Shown here one piece after another: positions 51,913-53,260 of a stretch of DNA of 53,260 nt (within the stretch, counting starts at the first letter, position 1; each line of letters starts with the position of its first letter). The position numbers and the translations under genes are program-made. This DNA comes from Burkholderiaceae bacterium (lineage in GTDB: Bacteria > Pseudomonadota > Gammaproteobacteria > Burkholderiales > Burkholderiaceae_C): positions 1 through 53,260 of the forward strand of contig JADMJJ010000008.1 in assembly GCA_018780645.1 (NCBI GenBank), read 5' to 3'. The notes beneath the pieces are model-generated. The model was given only the letters and a program-made list of their open reading frames with translations. It was not told where the DNA came from and made no database searches.

Positions 51913-52517
51913 GCACCGAAGATTCCGATGTCTTGCTGGTCGAGCGCGTACAGCGCGGCGACGTCAAGGCATTCGAGATGCTGGTCGTCAAGTACCAGCG
52001 CCGCGTCGAGAGGCTGATTGGCCGCATGGTGCGCGATGTCGATCTGGTGCAGGACATCGCCCAGGAAACCTTTCTGCGCGCCTACCGCGCGATGCCCAAG
52101 TTCCGTGGCGACAGCGCCTTCTACACCTGGCTGTACCGCATTGCGGTGAACACGGCCAAGAAGTTCTTGCTGGAGCTCAAGCGCGATCCCACCGTCTCCG
52201 AGTCTTCCCTTAGGTCAAAGGATGACGATGACGAAACTTCCCGCACCGAGAACGAACTAAGCGATGCCTCCACACCTGAAGCTGAGCTGGCTAGCAAGGA
52301 AATTGCGACGGCGGTGAATGCAGCGGTGGAGGCCCTGTCCGAGGACCTGAGGCAGGCCATCGTGCTGCGTGAGATCGAAGGTCTGAGTTACGAAGAGATT
52401 GCCGAAGCGATGAATTGCCCGATAGGGACCGTCCGGTCGCGTATTTTCCGCGCACGTGAAGCGATTGCTGCACGGCTGCGGCCCTTGCTCGACACGCGAG
52501 ACGGCGCACGCTGGTGA
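51909..52517 (+). CDS. rpoE: ECF sigma factor RpoE (sigma-E)
   Basis: This 202-residue protein starts at ATG 51909, overlapping the upstream stop. Region 2 has LVVKYQRRVERLIGRMV and DIAQETFLRAYRAMPKFRGDSAFYTWLYRIAVNTAKKFL. Region 4 has EALSEDLRQAIVLREIEGLSYEEIAEAMNCPIGTVRSRIFRARE, here split for reading, with the helix-turn-helix. The linker is long, acidic and Ser-rich. It controls the envelope stress response and is followed by its anti-sigma gene. Confidence 0.95.
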   Translation: MSTEDSDVLLVERVQRGDVKAFEMLVVKYQRRVERLIGRMVRDVDLVQDIAQETFLRAYRAMPKFRGDSAFYTWLYRIAVNTAKKFLLELKRDPTVSESSLRSKDDDDETSRTENELSDASTPEAELASKEIATAVNAAVEALSEDLRQAIVLREIEGLSYEEIAEAMNCPIGTVRSRIFRAREAIAARLRPLLDTRDGARW

Positions 52518-52526
52518 GGCCCTGCC

Positions 52527-53219
52527 ATGAATAGTCTGGAGTCAAGCATGTCACCCCAAGAATCTCCCTCCCCGAAGGCGCAGGGTCTGTCGGCCCTTAT
52601 GGATGGGCAGGCCAGCGCGGCCGAGGTCAAGGCCTTGTGCGAGGCCTGGGGACAGGACGAGGGGCTGCAGCAGGACTGGCAGCTCTTTCACCTGATCGGC
52701 GACACCCTGCGCTCCGATGAGCTGGCTCAGCAGCCGGGGCACGATGCCCGCTTCCTGAGCCGTCTCAGCGCCCAGCTGGCGCTGGAGCCGGTGGTGCTGG
52801 CGCCGCGGGCCGCGGCGGCGCCGGCGGCCGCCGTCCAGGTCCGCAAACGCGCCCGCTGGGCTGCGCCGATGACGGTGGCCGCCGGCTTCATGGTTGTAGC
52901 CGGCGCCCTCGTGGTGCTGCAGGGCAAGGGCATGTGGGAGCAGGGCGCCGAAGCGACGCTGGCGCAGGCTGGCAACCCCGGGGGCAGGGCCATTGCCGCC
53001 TCCTCGCTGGCCGCCACGCCGCAGCCGGATGTGGGCTTCGTCGCCGTGGGCGGGCCGGTCAACGCCTTGGTGCAGAGCTATCCGGCCAACCAGCAATTGG
53101 TGCGCGATGCACGGCTGGACCGCTATCTGCAGGCGCACAAGGAAATCGGTGCAGGCACGGCGCTGGGCGTGTCCACCGGCTATCTGCGCAACGCCAGCTA
53201 CGATACGCCGCAACCCTGA
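52527..53219 (+). CDS. rseA: Anti-sigma-E factor RseA
   Basis: This 230-residue protein has an N-terminal sigma-binding part (LSALMDGQASAAEVKALCEA, WQLFHLIGDTLRSDEL), a single membrane helix (MTVAAGFMVVAGALVVLQG) and a periplasmic C-terminus ending in YLQAHKEIGAGTALGVSTGY. ATG 52527 is taken; ATG 52548 with GGAG before it is equally good. It holds sigma-E at the membrane until envelope stress triggers its proteolysis. Confidence 0.92.
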   Translation: MNSLESSMSPQESPSPKAQGLSALMDGQASAAEVKALCEAWGQDEGLQQDWQLFHLIGDTLRSDELAQQPGHDARFLSRLSAQLALEPVVLAPRAAAAPAAAVQVRKRARWAAPMTVAAGFMVVAGALVVLQGKGMWEQGAEATLAQAGNPGGRAIAASSLAATPQPDVGFVAVGGPVNALVQSYPANQQLVRDARLDRYLQAHKEIGAGTALGVSTGYLRNASYDTPQP

Positions 53220-53239
53220 GCCCAAGCCTGAACCTCTAC

Positions 53240-53260
53240 ATGCGCTTTTCCGCGATCGCC
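53240..53260 (+). CDS. rseB: Start of the next gene, probably rseB
   Basis: Only seven codons (MRFSAIA) are present, starting at ATG 53240, 20 bases after rseA. They could begin a signal peptide. The name rests only on the usual rpoE-rseA-rseB order. Confidence 0.45.

Overview
The window is GC-rich DNA from a Gram-negative betaproteobacterium, most likely Burkholderiales (Roseateles/Rubrivivax/Leptothrix-like; the genus is a guess). The main reason is the right-hand block maf-yceD-rpmF-plsX-fabHDG-acpP-fabF-rpoE-rseA in the order usual for that group. There is no tRNA, rRNA, IS element, phage gene or CRISPR array. Almost all of the DNA is coding, and many genes overlap by 1-8 bases, so translational coupling is common.

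Layout. (1) 1-2,017: the end of a CysN-like sulfate adenylyltransferase subunit, APS kinase CysC, and a convergent FAD/NAD(P)-binding protein. (2) 2,018-3,978: a 480-base non-coding leader and a monocistronic gene for an exported Ala/Thr-rich S-layer-like protein, closed by a strong terminator. (3) 4,064-15,435: a complete type II secretion structural operon (G-H-I-J-K-L-M-N/C-D-E-F) that runs into a coupled membrane acyltransferase. (4) 15,450-18,711, minus strand: a coupled trio of a small YIDP-motif protein, a membrane alkaline-phosphatase-superfamily enzyme with a Thr nucleophile, and a PAPS-type sulfotransferase. (5) 18,958-41,737: a Wzx/Wzy-type exopolysaccharide locus. It holds two GT2 and two GT4 glycosyltransferases, a Wzy-like polymerase, a Wzx flippase, capE/capF/capG for UDP-L-FucNAc, two DegT-type aminotransferase paralogues (one with Arg at the PLP-lysine position), a left-handed beta-helix acyltransferase, a RmlD-like reductase, rmlBDAC for dTDP-L-rhamnose, an outer-membrane export protein, a kinase-less chain-length protein and a WecA-type initiating transferase. 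(6) 41,802-53,260: housekeeping genes: rhlE, an RsmI-like methylase, maf, yceD-rpmF, the fatty-acid block and the sigma-E operon.

How it may work together (inference). CysN/CysC make PAPS, which the sulfotransferase could use to sulfate an L-FucNAc- and rhamnose-containing polymer started on undecaprenyl phosphate by the WecA-type enzyme, flipped by Wzx, polymerised by Wzy and exported by the OPX/PCP pair. The type II system beside it may export the S-layer-like protein, so the region could build a whole cell envelope or sheath from a polysaccharide and a secreted protein. The least expected items are the Lys-to-Arg aminotransferase paralogue, the acyltransferase coupled to gspF, the sulfation trio, and an 11-base-spaced direct repeat in front of acpP.
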